Assembly: GCA_000702025.1 (NCBI GenBank)
Contig: JNKJ01000020.1
Span: 1 to 64,000 of the forward strand
Source: Blautia schinkii DSM 10518
GTDB lineage: Bacteria > Bacillota > Clostridia > Lachnospirales > Lachnospiraceae
Direction: 5' to 3'
DNA length: 64,000 nucleotides
This document shows, piece after piece, positions 1-8,655 of this stretch. Numbering within the stretch: position 1 is the first letter of the stretch; each line of letters starts with the position of its first letter. Below the pieces are notes generated by a model that worked only from the letters and a program-made list of their open reading frames with translations, made no database searches and was not told the origin of the DNA. The translations under genes and the position numbers were made by a program.

Positions 1-327
1 CAGGCAGATGTAAGCTGGCTTGCGCCACATACATCTGGCCCATATCCAAGGAAACACCTGAAGACACCTGGGAAGGGCTTCGGCCATTTCAAGGTTCGAG
101 CTATCTACGATTCAACTATGTTGGCACAGATACCTGTGATCCACGCAATTAGACGGTAGAGCTCACGGCGAACCATTGTCCTGTCGGTAACCAATCCACG
201 TATATCAGAGTGGTCAATGCCGGGAACTGATACCCCGAAGCTCTTTCCAGATGTCTTCAGGAACAAATAAACAAAAAAGTTTGTGGTGATTTTCTGCAAT
301 TTACTCTTGACAAAAGTCATTACATAT
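1..327. other. Intergenic stretch, no gene recognised
   Basis: No reading frame here has both a ribosome binding site and recognisable protein content. The longest frame, minus strand 105-320, has no motif I recognise. An upstream gene or a decayed transposase remnant ending here cannot be excluded. Confidence 0.5.
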
Positions 328-430
328 CAGTTGAAGGCAAGCGAGCATCAGCCTGACGTGGATGAACACCTCCCCCCAGCCCCCAAGCCCCTGCTCCAAA
401 CCGTTCAACACCTTCCCGGGGACCCCCTAA
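328..430. repeat. Right half of a long palindromic intergenic element
   Basis: The stretch runs from CAGTTGAAGGCAAGCGAGCA through a C-rich arm to CGTTCAACACCTTCCCGGGG. Both landmarks recur at 14,031-14,140 in the complete element there, and the first recurs in inverted form in the core of the element at 13,078-13,291. The arm between them differs. No matching left arm is present upstream, so this is a solo right half, just upstream of the tex promoter. Confidence 0.6.
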
Positions 431-433
431 CAC

Positions 434-462
434 TTGACAAATTCTTCCGACGTTGTTATTGT
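434..462 (+). promoter_or_regulatory. Sigma-A promoter of tex
   Basis: TTGACA at 434-439 and TATTGT at 457-462 are separated by 17 bases. The tex ribosome site AGAGGAG and its ATG at 516 follow about 50 bases downstream. Confidence 0.6.
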
Positions 463-515
463 AACAGGGATGGGTTACACGCCCCTTTTGAGAACCATAA
501 GAGGAGACAAACAGA

Positions 516-2672
516 ATGGATATAATTCAGGCAATCACACAGGAACTTAGTGTACAGAAATGGCAGGTAGAGGCAGCAGTCAAGCTAATTGACGAAGGCA
601 ATACCATTCCATTCATTTCCCGATACAGGAAAGAGGCAACTGGTTCTATAAACGACGAACAACTGAGAACACTGCATGAACGACTGGTATACCTCAGAAA
701 TCTTGAGGAAAAAAAGACCCAGGTATTAAGCAGTATCGAGGAGCAGGGCAAACTGACCCCCGAGTTAAAAAAACAGATACTGGAAGCCCAGACCCTGGTG
801 GTGGTAGAGGATCTTTACCGTCCGTACCGTCCGAAACGCCGCACCCGTGCCACCATCGCCAAGGAAAAAGGCCTGGAGCCCCTTGCAAATATTATCATGC
901 TCCAGATGACAGATAAAAGCATAGAAGAGGAAGCAAAAGCCTTCATCTTTCCGGAAAAAGAGGTGGAGACTATTGAAGATGCAGTCAGCGGCGCAAAGGA
1001 CATCATTGCCGAGCATATTTCCGACCAGGCTGACTATCGTATCTATATCCGTAATCTGACCGCACAGAAAGGCAGCATCAGCTCCGTGGCCAAGGACCCG
1101 GAGGCTCAGTCCGTATATGAGATGTACTATGAATTTGAGGAGCCGGTGAAAAAGCTTGCAGGCCACCGGATTCTGGCGTTAAACCGCGGTGAGAAGGAGA
1201 AATTCCTCACAGTGAAGATCCTTGCGCCCGAGGAGGACATTCTCCGCTATTTGCAGCACCAAGTCATCACCAGAGAAAATCCCCACACCACTCCGATTCT
1301 CAGAGATGTGGCAGAGGACAGCTACAAGCGTTTGATCGGACCTGCGATTGAGAGAGAAATCCGAAACGATTTGACCGAAAAAGCCGAGGACGGAGCAATC
1401 CGCGTATTTGGCAAGAATCTGGAGCAGCTTCTCATGCAGCCTCCAATCGCCGGACAAGTAGTGCTCGGATGGGACCCGGCCTTCCGTACCGGATGTAAGC
1501 TTGCTGTTGTAGACAGCACAGGAAAGGTACTGGATACCACGGTGATTTACCCAACCGCGCCCACAAGCGAGGCGAAAATCAAGGCGGCCAAGGACACTCT
1601 TAAGAAGATGATTAAGAAATACGGAATCACGCTCATTTCCGTGGGCAACGGCACTGCCTCCCGCGAGTCAGAGCAGATTATTGTGGAGCTGCTCAAGGAG
1701 ATTCCGGAAAAGGTACAGTACGTGATCACCAATGAGGCGGGCGCTTCCGTTTACTCCGCAAGCAAGCTGGCGACAGAGGAGTTCCCTAATTTTGATGTGG
1801 GCCAGAGAAGCGCGGCCTCCATTGCCAGACGTGTGCAGGACCCCCTCGCAGAGCTGGTTAAAATCGATCCCAAGTCCATCGGTGTAGGCCAGTATCAGCA
1901 TGACATGAATCAGAAAAAGCTGGGAGAGGCCTTAAGCGGAGTTGTTGAGGATTGTGTAAATAAAGTAGGTGTTGATTTAAACACTGCATCCGCCTCCCTT
2001 TTGGAATATATTTCCGGTATCAGCAAGGTGATTGCGAAAAATATTGTCATCTACCGCGAGGAAAACGGCAAGTTCAAGAGCCGCCGTGAGCTTCTGAAAG
2101 TAGCAAAGCTTGGGCCGAAAGCCTTTGAGCAGTGCGCCGGATTTATGCGTATCAGCGGCGGAAAGAACCCACTGGATTCCACCAGTGTGCACCCGGAGAG
2201 CTACGACGCAGCAACTAAACTTCTGGAAAAGCTGGGCTATAAGCCTGAGGACATTGTGGGCGGAAAGCTTTCCCGCATTTCCCGTCAGGTGCGTGATTAT
2301 AAGAAGCTTGCTGCCGAGCTGGAAATCGGTGAGATTACGCTCCGCGACATTGTAAAGGAACTGGAAAAGCCAGCCCGTGACCCGCGTGACGAAATGCCCA
2401 AGCCTATCCTCCGCACAGATGTGCTGGATATGAAGGATTTAAAAGAGGGTATGATTCTCAAAGGTACTGTCCGTAATGTTATTGATTTCGGCGCTTTTGT
2501 GGATATCGGCGTTCACCAGGACGGCCTTGTGCATATCTCTGAGATATGTGAGAAGTTCATCAAACATCCCCTGGAGGCTGTGAGCGTAGGAGACGTTGTG
2601 GATGTGCGCGTGCTGGGCGTAGATTTAAAGAAAAAACGAATCAGCCTTTCAATGAAGGGTACCGGGAAGTAA
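516..2672 (+). CDS. tex: Tex family RNA-binding transcription accessory protein
   Basis: Cytosolic nucleic-acid-binding protein of the Tex family, linked in other bacteria to transcription and RNA metabolism. The 718 aa are full family length. Visible in order are the helical N-terminal Tex region, a YqgF/RNase H-like domain from about residue 313 (VVLGWDPAFRTGCKLAVVD), helix-hairpin-helix segments around 480-570 (SASLLEYISGISKVIAKNI) and a C-terminal S1 RNA-binding domain from about 644 (GTVRNVIDFGAFVDIGVHQD). The start follows AGAGGAG. It appears to be transcribed alone from the promoter at 434-462. The family assignment is secure; the precise cellular role is known only from homologs. Confidence 0.95.
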   Translation: MDIIQAITQELSVQKWQVEAAVKLIDEGNTIPFISRYRKEATGSINDEQLRTLHERLVYLRNLEEKKTQVLSSIEEQGKLTPELKKQILEAQTLVVVEDLYRPYRPKRRTRATIAKEKGLEPLANIIMLQMTDKSIEEEAKAFIFPEKEVETIEDAVSGAKDIIAEHISDQADYRIYIRNLTAQKGSISSVAKDPEAQSVYEMYYEFEEPVKKLAGHRILALNRGEKEKFLTVKILAPEEDILRYLQHQVITRENPHTTPILRDVAEDSYKRLIGPAIEREIRNDLTEKAEDGAIRVFGKNLEQLLMQPPIAGQVVLGWDPAFRTGCKLAVVDSTGKVLDTTVIYPTAPTSEAKIKAAKDTLKKMIKKYGITLISVGNGTASRESEQIIVELLKEIPEKVQYVITNEAGASVYSASKLATEEFPNFDVGQRSAASIARRVQDPLAELVKIDPKSIGVGQYQHDMNQKKLGEALSGVVEDCVNKVGVDLNTASASLLEYISGISKVIAKNIVIYREENGKFKSRRELLKVAKLGPKAFEQCAGFMRISGGKNPLDSTSVHPESYDAATKLLEKLGYKPEDIVGGKLSRISRQVRDYKKLAAELEIGEITLRDIVKELEKPARDPRDEMPKPILRTDVLDMKDLKEGMILKGTVRNVIDFGAFVDIGVHQDGLVHISEICEKFIKHPLEAVSVGDVVDVRVLGVDLKKKRISLSMKGTGK

Positions 2673-2761
2673 ATCAGGCAATTTGTACCGTGGCAGATGA
2701 TTTGCTATTGCACTGCCAAACGGTGAACTGATATCAGAAGGTTGAATGGAAAGGTTTATTC

Positions 2762-3082
2762 ATGGATTTTATATCATCACAGACAGAGCCTGCTGCACTT
2801 TGGCAGCAGGCTCTGCTCATATATTGGATTGTGATAAATTTGATTACTTTTTGTGTGTATGGTCTTGATAAGGCAAAGGCCAGGAAAAATAAATGGCGTG
2901 TGCCAGAGTCGCGGTTGTTGGTTCTCACAGCGGTTGGGGGCTCTTTTGGCGCGCTTTTTGGTATGCTCGTATTTCATCACAAGACAAAGAAATGGAAATT
3001 CCGTGTTGCGGTTCCTATATTCCTGGTTGTACATATTTTGATTGCGACATATATTATTATCCGAAACTTTAATTTCCTCTGA
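2762..3082 (+). CDS. DUF1294 small membrane protein
   Basis: Integral membrane protein of 106 aa, function unknown. It has an N-terminal membrane segment (LIYWIVINLITFCVYGLDKA), a basic loop containing KWRVPE, a glycine-rich GGSFGALFGM segment, the HKTKKWKFR motif and a last hydrophobic segment; this is the DUF1294 pattern. ATG 2762 follows AAAGG by eight bases. A perfect 12-bp stem with a 6-base loop lies at 2785-2814, inside codons 9-18; it may act as the tex terminator or damp translation here. The hydrophobic domain itself begins after the hairpin. Confidence 0.85.
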   Translation: MDFISSQTEPAALWQQALLIYWIVINLITFCVYGLDKAKARKNKWRVPESRLLVLTAVGGSFGALFGMLVFHHKTKKWKFRVAVPIFLVVHILIATYIIIRNFNFL

Positions 3083-3115
3083 AACCTCCATTTTGCCAGT
3101 AAAAGTGGAGGTTTC
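3081..3115 (+). terminator. Hairpin at the end of the DUF1294 gene
   Basis: GAAACCTCCA at 3081-3090 pairs with TGGAGGTTTC at 3106-3115, and the inner TTT/AAA can extend the stem. No clear T-run follows, so termination is plausible rather than certain. Confidence 0.45.
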
Positions 3116-3180
3116 ATAAGAATATGATGAGATTTCAGACAGGATGGAGATTATTTTGTCATGAGCGGAGGAAATTAGGA

Positions 3181-3352
3181 ATGATAAAATTTTTAAAATC
3201 AGAATTACAACGTATTGATTTGCACTCTTAATTTTATAGGCAGCACCATTATCGGTATTGTCCTTTTTAGTGTCTTATCAGCAGCCATGATTGCAATAAT
3301 GGTTGTATTTGTCACGTTGTCCTATAAAATGAATCATATGCAGGTTGAATAA
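3181..3352 (+). pseudogene. Decayed small membrane protein gene (ABC permease-like remnant)
   Basis: A GGAGG-like site precedes ATG 3181, which opens MIKFLKSELQRIDLHS and then hits TAA at 3229. From 3233, shifted by one base, the sequence codes a hydrophobic segment (STIIGIVLFSVLSAAMIAIM) ending at TAA 3352. N-terminus and C-terminal membrane helix with the middle lost suggest a collapsed permease subunit. It lies beside an ABC exporter but on the opposite strand. Family assignment is a guess. Confidence 0.4.
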
Positions 3353-3393
3353 ATGAAACGTGTCATTATAGAAGTAACAAATAACATAATGGT

Positions 3394-4164
3394 TTATGAT
3401 ATTCTTCTCTTATAAATCTGGATTGAGAAAATATACGCTGCAATGGTAATTCCCAGACACCAGGCAAAAGCAATCCATAGGCTGTTGTTTAATGGCAGAT
3501 CAAGTGTCAAGGCCCGGAAACTGTCAATGATAGGGGTCATGGGCTGGATTTCTGCGAACCATTTCATACCGTGGTTCATAGAATCAACAGGGACGAAGCC
3601 TGAGCTGATGAAGGGTAAAATAAATAGCGGGAGCATAAGTCCGCTTGAACCCTCGACTGTTTTTGAAAGCAGTCCGCACATGACAGCAAGCAATGAAATT
3701 GCAATGTTTACAAAAATAAGTAGTCCGACAACCACAATCCAATCCGCAAAACTTCCCTTTGGCCGGAAGCCAAGAAGAAAGGCCGTACCAATGATCATGA
3801 TAGTTGAAACTGTATTTCTGACTACTCCTGCGCCGGCATGTCCAAACAGAATAGCAGTTTTAGAAATAGACATAGAGCGGAAACGGTCATTGATTCCCTT
3901 TGTCATGTCAGACGCCACATTCATGGCAGAATATTGCGAGGACTGACCAATACTCTGCAGGATAATGCCCGGCACAATGAAATCTATATAGTTCAGATTT
4001 TCTACATTTGCAATTTTTCCAAATACAGTTCCAAATAAAAACATTAATAAAAACGGCACGATTGTCGCTACCAGAAGTGCTTCGGGATTCCGCAGAGAGA
4101 TAAGTAAACAACGTTTAAACATGATCCACGAGTCGGAGATGATACTTGTTTTTACTTTAAACAT
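3394..4164 (-). CDS. ABC-2 type exporter permease (DrrB-like)
   Basis: Membrane subunit (256 aa) of a drug or lipid exporter. It has about six hydrophobic segments typical of ABC-2 permeases, beginning ALLVATIVPFLLMFLFGTVF. The region around residues 60-90 (FIVPGIILQSIGQSSQYSAM) and the loop with FRSMSISKTAILFGH match the DrrB/ABC2_membrane style. It starts one base after the stop of the ATPase gene, with AAGGAGG inside the end of that gene, so the two are probably translationally coupled. The substrate is unknown; the TetR gene upstream suggests an inducible toxic compound. Confidence 0.85.
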   Translation of the reverse strand: MFKVKTSIISDSWIMFKRCLLISLRNPEALLVATIVPFLLMFLFGTVFGKIANVENLNYIDFIVPGIILQSIGQSSQYSAMNVASDMTKGINDRFRSMSISKTAILFGHAGAGVVRNTVSTIMIIGTAFLLGFRPKGSFADWIVVVGLLIFVNIAISLLAVMCGLLSKTVEGSSGLMLPLFILPFISSGFVPVDSMNHGMKWFAEIQPMTPIIDSFRALTLDLPLNNSLWIAFAWCLGITIAAYIFSIQIYKRRIS

Positions 4165-4165
4165 G

Positions 4166-5011
4166 TTAGATGGCCTCCTTATTTTCTTTAATTAAGGTTA
4201 AAAAAACATCTTCTAAAGAGGGCAGATTTGGCTCAATGCTCTCAACAGAAATCCCCTCTTTAGTTAAAAGTTCCATTGCGTTTTCGGCTTGTTTTTCGGT
4301 CTGGAAATTTAGCTGAGCGCCCCGTCCTGGTATGATTTCTTTAAGATATTGCGGTGTACCTTCAATGAGAATTTCGCCGTTATGAAGAATCGCAACATTG
4401 TCAGCCAGATATTCCGCTTCTTCTAAATATTGTGTAGTGAGAAGCACAGTAGTTCCTTGCTTAGCTAAGTTCTTTACTAATTCCCACATGATGATGCGAT
4501 TCTGCGGGTCAAGTCCTGTTGTGGGCTCGTCGAGGAAAAGAACCTGCGGTTGAACCATAAGGCTCATGGCGATATCGAGTCTGCGTCTCATACCGCCGGA
4601 ATAAGTGGATACTCTTTGTGCAGCCGCGTCTTGTAAATCAAAAAAGGATAGCCATCCCTCTGTTTTTCTTTTGACATCAGGCAGACGTATGAGCTGGCCG
4701 ATAAGATTTAAATTTTCTCTGCCTGTCAGGACTTCATCTACTGCTGTGAATTGTCCTGTCAGACTGATACACCTCCGTACAAGTTCTTCCTGATATACTA
4801 CATCAAAATCGTTAATGGAAATCTTACCCCCATCAGGTTTTAATAAAGTGGATAGTATTTTGACAATTGTGGTTTTACCTGCACCGTTAGAGCCTAATAG
4901 CGCGTAGATGGTACCGCTGGGAACAGTGAAATTCACGTCTTTCAGCACTTCTTTGTTCTTATAGCTTTTCCGTAACCCTGAAACGGAAATGGATATAGTT
5001 TGCTTTGCCAC
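4166..5011 (-). CDS. ABC exporter ATP-binding protein (DrrA-like)
   Basis: ATPase of 281 aa powering the permease encoded next. Walker A is LLGSNGAGKTTIVKIL, the signature is YSGGMRRRLDIAMSL, Walker B is VLFLDEPTTGLDP, and the H-loop region reads TTQYLEEAEYLADNVAIL with Gln where many ABC proteins have His, as in DrrA-type proteins. The C-terminal part (LEDVFLTLIKE) is the DrrA-type extension. Translation most likely starts at GTG 5011, preceded by AGGAGG with seven-base spacing. An inverted repeat at 5042-5062 is a probable operator for the TetR protein encoded upstream. Confidence 0.9.
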   Translation of the reverse strand: MAKQTISISVSGLRKSYKNKEVLKDVNFTVPSGTIYALLGSNGAGKTTIVKILSTLLKPDGGKISINDFDVVYQEELVRRCISLTGQFTAVDEVLTGRENLNLIGQLIRLPDVKRKTEGWLSFFDLQDAAAQRVSTYSGGMRRRLDIAMSLMVQPQVLFLDEPTTGLDPQNRIIMWELVKNLAKQGTTVLLTTQYLEEAEYLADNVAILHNGEILIEGTPQYLKEIIPGRGAQLNFQTEKQAENAMELLTKEGISVESIEPNLPSLEDVFLTLIKENKEAI

Positions 5012-5041
5012 AAGGATACCTCCTGAATATCATTTTTTTTC

Positions 5042-5062
5042 ATACATAACGAATGAATGTAT
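5042..5062. promoter_or_regulatory. Putative TetR operator upstream of the exporter ATPase gene
   Basis: ATACAT and ATGTAT form inverted arms around AACGAATGA. The ACGAATG core also occurs in the two sites flanking the tetR promoter (5800-5817 and 5860-5877). The position, about 30 bases upstream of the GTG start, fits repression of the exporter genes. Confidence 0.55.
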
Positions 5063-5140
5063 TGGGCTAAATAAAATTGCCTGGCAAACAGGCAACTTAT
5101 TGTAGAATCTTAAGTATGGGGCCGAGCGGAGCTATTGTGT

Positions 5141-5782
5141 TCAGGCATCTTCGCTAAAATAGGGTAAAGACTTTATCATATCGGCTATTTCATTATCATA
5201 AAGCGGCAATCCCATCTTTTCTAAAATTTCAGATACAAACAGATACCTGCGCTGCATTTCCTCGAAATTTCCGGGAAATACGGAAGGTATAAACATCAAG
5301 TCTATCAGCACCAGGAATTCCGATAATTCCTTTGCGTATTCCGTATGAATAGAACCATCTTCCATCCCTTCTTCGATGAGCTCCAGCCAGTGCGGACAAA
5401 GAATGCGCCGGTTCGTTTCCAGCATTCTTGCTAAAACGTGAGGATTTTTCATTAATGGAATGGCCTGTTTTGATATTTCTACTTGCTTTTCATCGGATTG
5501 GTTTAAAAGGATTGCTAATCTCATTTTTTGCAGTCCATTTAAATCCGTACGCTTTTTAACCACTTCAAAGGGATTATTTTTAGAAAACATCTTTGCTCCC
5601 AGCGCATCCATAATCTCTTCTTTCGATTTGAAATGGTGGTATACAGCTCCCTTAGTTAAACCGTCTAATTCATCAACTATATTCTGGATTGTGGTATGGT
5701 CGTAGCCTTTTTCGAGAAATAGACGTTCGGACACTTCCAAAATTTTATCAACGGTTACTTCCGGATATTTGTTTCTGGCCAT
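5141..5782 (-). CDS. TetR family repressor of the adjacent exporter
   Basis: DNA-binding repressor of 213 aa. The N-terminal TetR helix-turn-helix spans about residues 8-55 (ILEVSERLFLEKGYDHTTI, then LTKGAVYHHFKSKEEIM). The rest is a helical ligand-binding domain without recognisable specificity. ATG 5782 follows AAGGAGG. It precedes the exporter genes on the same strand and its promoter carries two matching operator-like repeats, so autoregulation together with control of the exporter is a good inference. Confidence 0.88.
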   Translation of the reverse strand: MARNKYPEVTVDKILEVSERLFLEKGYDHTTIQNIVDELDGLTKGAVYHHFKSKEEIMDALGAKMFSKNNPFEVVKKRTDLNGLQKMRLAILLNQSDEKQVEISKQAIPLMKNPHVLARMLETNRRILCPHWLELIEEGMEDGSIHTEYAKELSEFLVLIDLMFIPSVFPGNFEEMQRRYLFVSEILEKMGLPLYDNEIADMIKSLPYFSEDA

Positions 5783-5799
5783 ATAGATTGTCCTCCTTC

Positions 5800-5877
5800 A
5801 TACATTCGTTTGGTATGTAATTATTATAAGGGAATAGTATTGTTATGTCAATGGTTTTTCATACTAAACGAATGTAT
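5800..5877 (-). promoter_or_regulatory. tetR promoter flanked by two operator-like inverted repeats
   Basis: On the minus strand TTGACA (complement of 5846-5851) and TATAAT (complement of 5823-5828) are both consensus and are separated by exactly 17 bases. ATACATTCGTTTGGTATG at 5800-5817 lies downstream of the -10, and CATACTAAACGAATGTAT at 5860-5877 lies upstream of the -35. The two are inverted copies of each other at 17 of 18 positions. Confidence 0.75.
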
Positions 5878-5928
5878 TTTTATCCGTGGTTTTGTGCCAT
5901 GATTTATGGAATGGTACTGTTACAAATA

Positions 5929-5970
5929 CAAATGTCCGTAAAGTCTGCAATAAGACTTTACGGACATTTG
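5929..5970. terminator. Perfect 18-bp hairpin between mscS and tetR
   Basis: CAAATGTCCGTAAAGTCT at 5929-5946 pairs perfectly with 5953-5970 across a 6-base loop. It lies downstream of the minus-strand mscS-like gene and upstream of tetR. T-runs are weak on both sides, but stem quality suggests a terminator. Confidence 0.6.
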
Positions 5971-6025
5971 TTATGAATTTAGCTGTATGGCACCCGCTGC
6001 AATATACTCATAAATGCTTAAAATG

Positions 6026-6892
6026 TCATTTATCTTGAGGATCATGGATATGCACATCTAGCTGATTGTACGGTATTGCGATTCCCTGGGCGTCAAATTC
6101 TTCCTTTATACGCTGGTTGAGCCGCCACTTGGCAGGCCAGTAGCTTTCTGTAGGTACCCATACACGAAGCCCCATGATTACGGAGCTTTCTGCCAGCTCA
6201 TCCACGAAAACCACCATTTCTTCGTCGCTCTGGGTATCAGGGTCCTCTTTTAAAAGGCCTTCGAGTATCGCTTTGGCCTTGTGTATATCCGAGTCATAGG
6301 AGATGCCTACTTTGATTTCAAGCTTGCGGCGGTCCCGGGCAGTCACATTGATGATTGTGCTGTTGGAAAGAGTACCGTTGGGGATTACAATGTGTTTATT
6401 ATCCACAGAGAGCAGGGTGGTATAGCAGATCTCAATTTTGAATACTGTGCCTTCACATCCGGTCTGCTGGTTCTGGATGATATAGTCGCCTACCTGGAAA
6501 GGCTTAAACAACAAAAGCATCATTCCTCCGGCTACATTTGCCAGACCACCCTGCAGCGCCAGACCGATGGTGACGCCGGCTGTTCCGAGAAGTGCGGCTA
6601 CGGAGGATTCCTTCACGCCAAAGCTGGTGGAGATGTTAAAAATCAGTAAGGCATATAATAGAAATTTTGAGAGCGAAGCTGCAAACTGGATGACTCCCCG
6701 GTCTACATTTGCCCGCTCTAAAGAACGCCGCATTAGGTTTAGCAGCCATTTAATCACTTTTTGACCTACATAGAAAATTACAATTGCCAGAACCACTTTA
6801 AGACAGAATTGCGTCACTGCCGGAAGCTGGTCAGATAAATATTTCTGCAGTTTATTTACATTTTCTTCTAATTCCTGTACACTTTCTTCCAA
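6026..6892 (-). CDS. MscS-family mechanosensitive channel
   Basis: Small-conductance mechanosensitive channel subunit of 288 aa, the usual length. Membrane helices lie in the first about 120 residues (FCLKVVLAIVIFYVGQKVI; LLYALLIFNISTSFGV), followed by the glycine/alanine-rich pore helix (ALLGTAGVTIGLALQGGLAN) and the beta domain (FKPFQVGDYI, then IPNGTLSNSTIINVT). It would release solutes on hypo-osmotic shock. Single-gene unit on the minus strand with the hairpin at 5929-5970 downstream. Confidence 0.93.
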   Translation of the reverse strand: MEESVQELEENVNKLQKYLSDQLPAVTQFCLKVVLAIVIFYVGQKVIKWLLNLMRRSLERANVDRGVIQFAASLSKFLLYALLIFNISTSFGVKESSVAALLGTAGVTIGLALQGGLANVAGGMMLLLFKPFQVGDYIIQNQQTGCEGTVFKIEICYTTLLSVDNKHIVIPNGTLSNSTIINVTARDRRKLEIKVGISYDSDIHKAKAILEGLLKEDPDTQSDEEMVVFVDELAESSVIMGLRVWVPTESYWPAKWRLNQRIKEEFDAQGIAIPYNQLDVHIHDPQDK

Positions 6893-7082
6893 GATATCAT
6901 CTCCGTAATTCTAAGTATTCCCCACCCAGTGAGCGTCCCTGTAAGTTAACAAAAGAAATAAATATGTTCGGAAACAGGATTGCCGTGGTGAGCATTTTTA
7001 TCAGTATATCAAGGATTGAAAGGAATGGCAAGGTTGCCGGATTCAATTCTGTTTAACTGTTAATACATTTCCGTCCGCATTC

Positions 7083-7454
7083 GCAAGAGGGCTGCTTTTG
7101 ACGGATACTTATTGAATATATAGGGTGTAGAGGATATAAAGGATGGAAAAGATGTAAAAAGCGCTTTACGCCGTATACGCAAAATGGTATAGTAATCCCA
7201 ACAGACAACGGCGGTCCTGCAGGGTGTCGCTGTTGTAGTATGGTTATATGATCAATGTCTTTCAGATTTTTTCTGAATCTGATTTCATGTCCGCTTCGGA
7301 CAGATTAACTCCTTGAGAAAAGTTAAATGTAAAAGTTAAAGGTGAATGTTAAAAGCAACAAGAAAAGCGAAAAGTCATCAAAACCGTTGTCTGTATTTTT
7401 TAAATATACTATAATAGAGACAGATACCTGCATGACCTTGAAAAAGGAGGTCCT
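7083..7454 (+). repeat. Conserved noncoding leader, copy 1
   Basis: About 370 bases upstream of the first Rpn-like gene recur almost unchanged upstream of the second (10,530-10,923). Positions 7206-7302 are identical over 97 bases to 10,671-10,767, and contain three small hairpins: CAACGGCG/CGCTGTTG, CAGATT/AATCTG and TGTCCG/CGGACA. A promoter with TTGTCT (7387-7392), 17 bases and TATAAT (7410-7415) follows, then AAGGAGGT before the ATG. The element could be a structured RNA, a regulatory leader or an end of a mobile unit. No gene lies in 6893-7082. Confidence 0.7.
7387..7415 (+). promoter_or_regulatory. Promoter of the first Rpn-like gene
   Basis: TTGTCT and TATAAT are separated by 17 bases. 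The same two boxes and spacing are kept in copy 2 at 10,857-10,885 although bases between them differ, which supports a real promoter. Confidence 0.65.
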
Positions 7455-8381
7455 ATGCAGGAAAACAGCCACATTAGTACAAAGGAAGAGAACCATAGTC
7501 AGGTTTCTACAAATGAAAAAATCAATGACGGGACGAAGGTTTACAGACAGACCGAGGATGCCGTTCTGAAAGCAGCCGCACAGTTTTTCGGGGAAGAGCT
7601 CTTTCCGTATCTGGGGATTGACGAAAAGCCTTTGGGGGTGTGTCCCACAGAGATGGTCCATCTGGAGATAAGGAAGATGTATGAGGATTTTAACTTTCTT
7701 ATGAACGAGGACCGTTGGTATCATCTTGAGTTTGAAAGTGACAGAATTACAAAAGACGATTTGAAACGTTTCCGCGAATATGAGGCTGTTACAAGCCGTA
7801 CATATGGGGTTGCGGTGACTACGATTGTAGTATGTTCTTCCAAAGTCAAGAACCAGATGTCAGAAATTACAGAAGGCTTGAATACTTATAGGGTGAAAGT
7901 AGTACGTCTGAAGGAAATGGACGCAGGCTCGGTTTTGGAAAAGCTTTCTGCCAAAGGAGCGGAACGAGTCGAGAGGGAGGACCTGGTTCCGCTGCTTCTC
8001 ACACCACTCATGGGTGGCGGTATGCCGGAAAAGGAGAGAATCCGAAAGGGCTTTGAATGGCTGAAAAGAGATTATCCCCGTATCTGTCAGGAGGATATAC
8101 GAAAGATGCAGGCGGTTTTATATGCACTAGCCGCGAAGTTTTTGACACAAAGGGATTTGGATGTATTAAAGGAGGAGATTGCAATGACTTTATTAGGACA
8201 GATGCTCATGGAGGATGGAATTAAGAAAGGCAGGATTGAGGGCAGAGAGGAAGGCACACAGGAGGGAATTCGGCTTACGAAGGAAGTCTGGAAGCTTTCG
8301 GCTCAGGGTAAGGCTCCGGAATCTATTGCCAAGGCCCTCGATATTTCTTATGAAATGGTATGCAGTATTCTGGAGGAATAA
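7455..8381 (+). CDS. Rpn-like PD-(D/E)XK nuclease/transposase family protein, copy 1
   Basis: 308 aa. The middle segment HLEFESDRITKDDLKRFREY followed by GVAVTTIVVCS has the layout of the PD-(D/E)XK core of Rpn/YhgA-type recombination-promoting nucleases. The C-terminus has glycine-glutamate runs (GRIEGREEGTQEGIR), a hallmark of that group, and ends in a helical segment with SIAKALDISYEMVCSILEE, like a short helix-turn-helix. ATG 7455 follows AAAGGAGGT. A paralog with the same upstream region lies at 10,924. Nuclease activity is inferred; the exact catalytic residues are not certain from sequence alone. Confidence 0.6.
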   Translation: MQENSHISTKEENHSQVSTNEKINDGTKVYRQTEDAVLKAAAQFFGEELFPYLGIDEKPLGVCPTEMVHLEIRKMYEDFNFLMNEDRWYHLEFESDRITKDDLKRFREYEAVTSRTYGVAVTTIVVCSSKVKNQMSEITEGLNTYRVKVVRLKEMDAGSVLEKLSAKGAERVEREDLVPLLLTPLMGGGMPEKERIRKGFEWLKRDYPRICQEDIRKMQAVLYALAAKFLTQRDLDVLKEEIAMTLLGQMLMEDGIKKGRIEGREEGTQEGIRLTKEVWKLSAQGKAPESIAKALDISYEMVCSILEE

Positions 8382-8414
8382 GCTTTGAAGTGGTCAGTTT
8401 TTTAAGATAGGAAG

Positions 8415-8456
8415 ATAGCTGGATGGTAATGAGAAAACCATTCAGCTATTTTTATT
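8415..8456 (+). terminator. Intrinsic terminator after the first Rpn-like gene
   Basis: ATAGCTGGATGGT (8415-8427) pairs with ACCATTCAGCTAT (8437-8449) with one G-T pair, followed by TTTTTATT. Confidence 0.75.
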
Positions 8457-8655
8457 CTACAACAACAATAAAGAAAAAAACAAAATGATGTAACATTTCG
8501 GCAAGATGAGTGTTTAATTAATAAGAGCCGAGATAATATTAATCTGATATCCGGTAGAGGTCTCCCGGACATTATGCTATGATTAAGGCAGTAGAAAACA
8601 AGTAAAAACGGCAGATAATCAAATGGTTCCAGTGGTGTAAAGTGCAGGGTACATA

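Noticed and set aside
105-320. 71-codon minus-strand frame at the window start
   Set aside because: No ribosome site and no recognisable motif; not enough to call a gene.
7155-7180. AAAGCGCTTTAC resembles a CcpA cre site in the leader
   Set aside because: The flanks do not fit the cre consensus and copy 2 reads AAACGCTTTACG, breaking symmetry; more likely part of the conserved leader.
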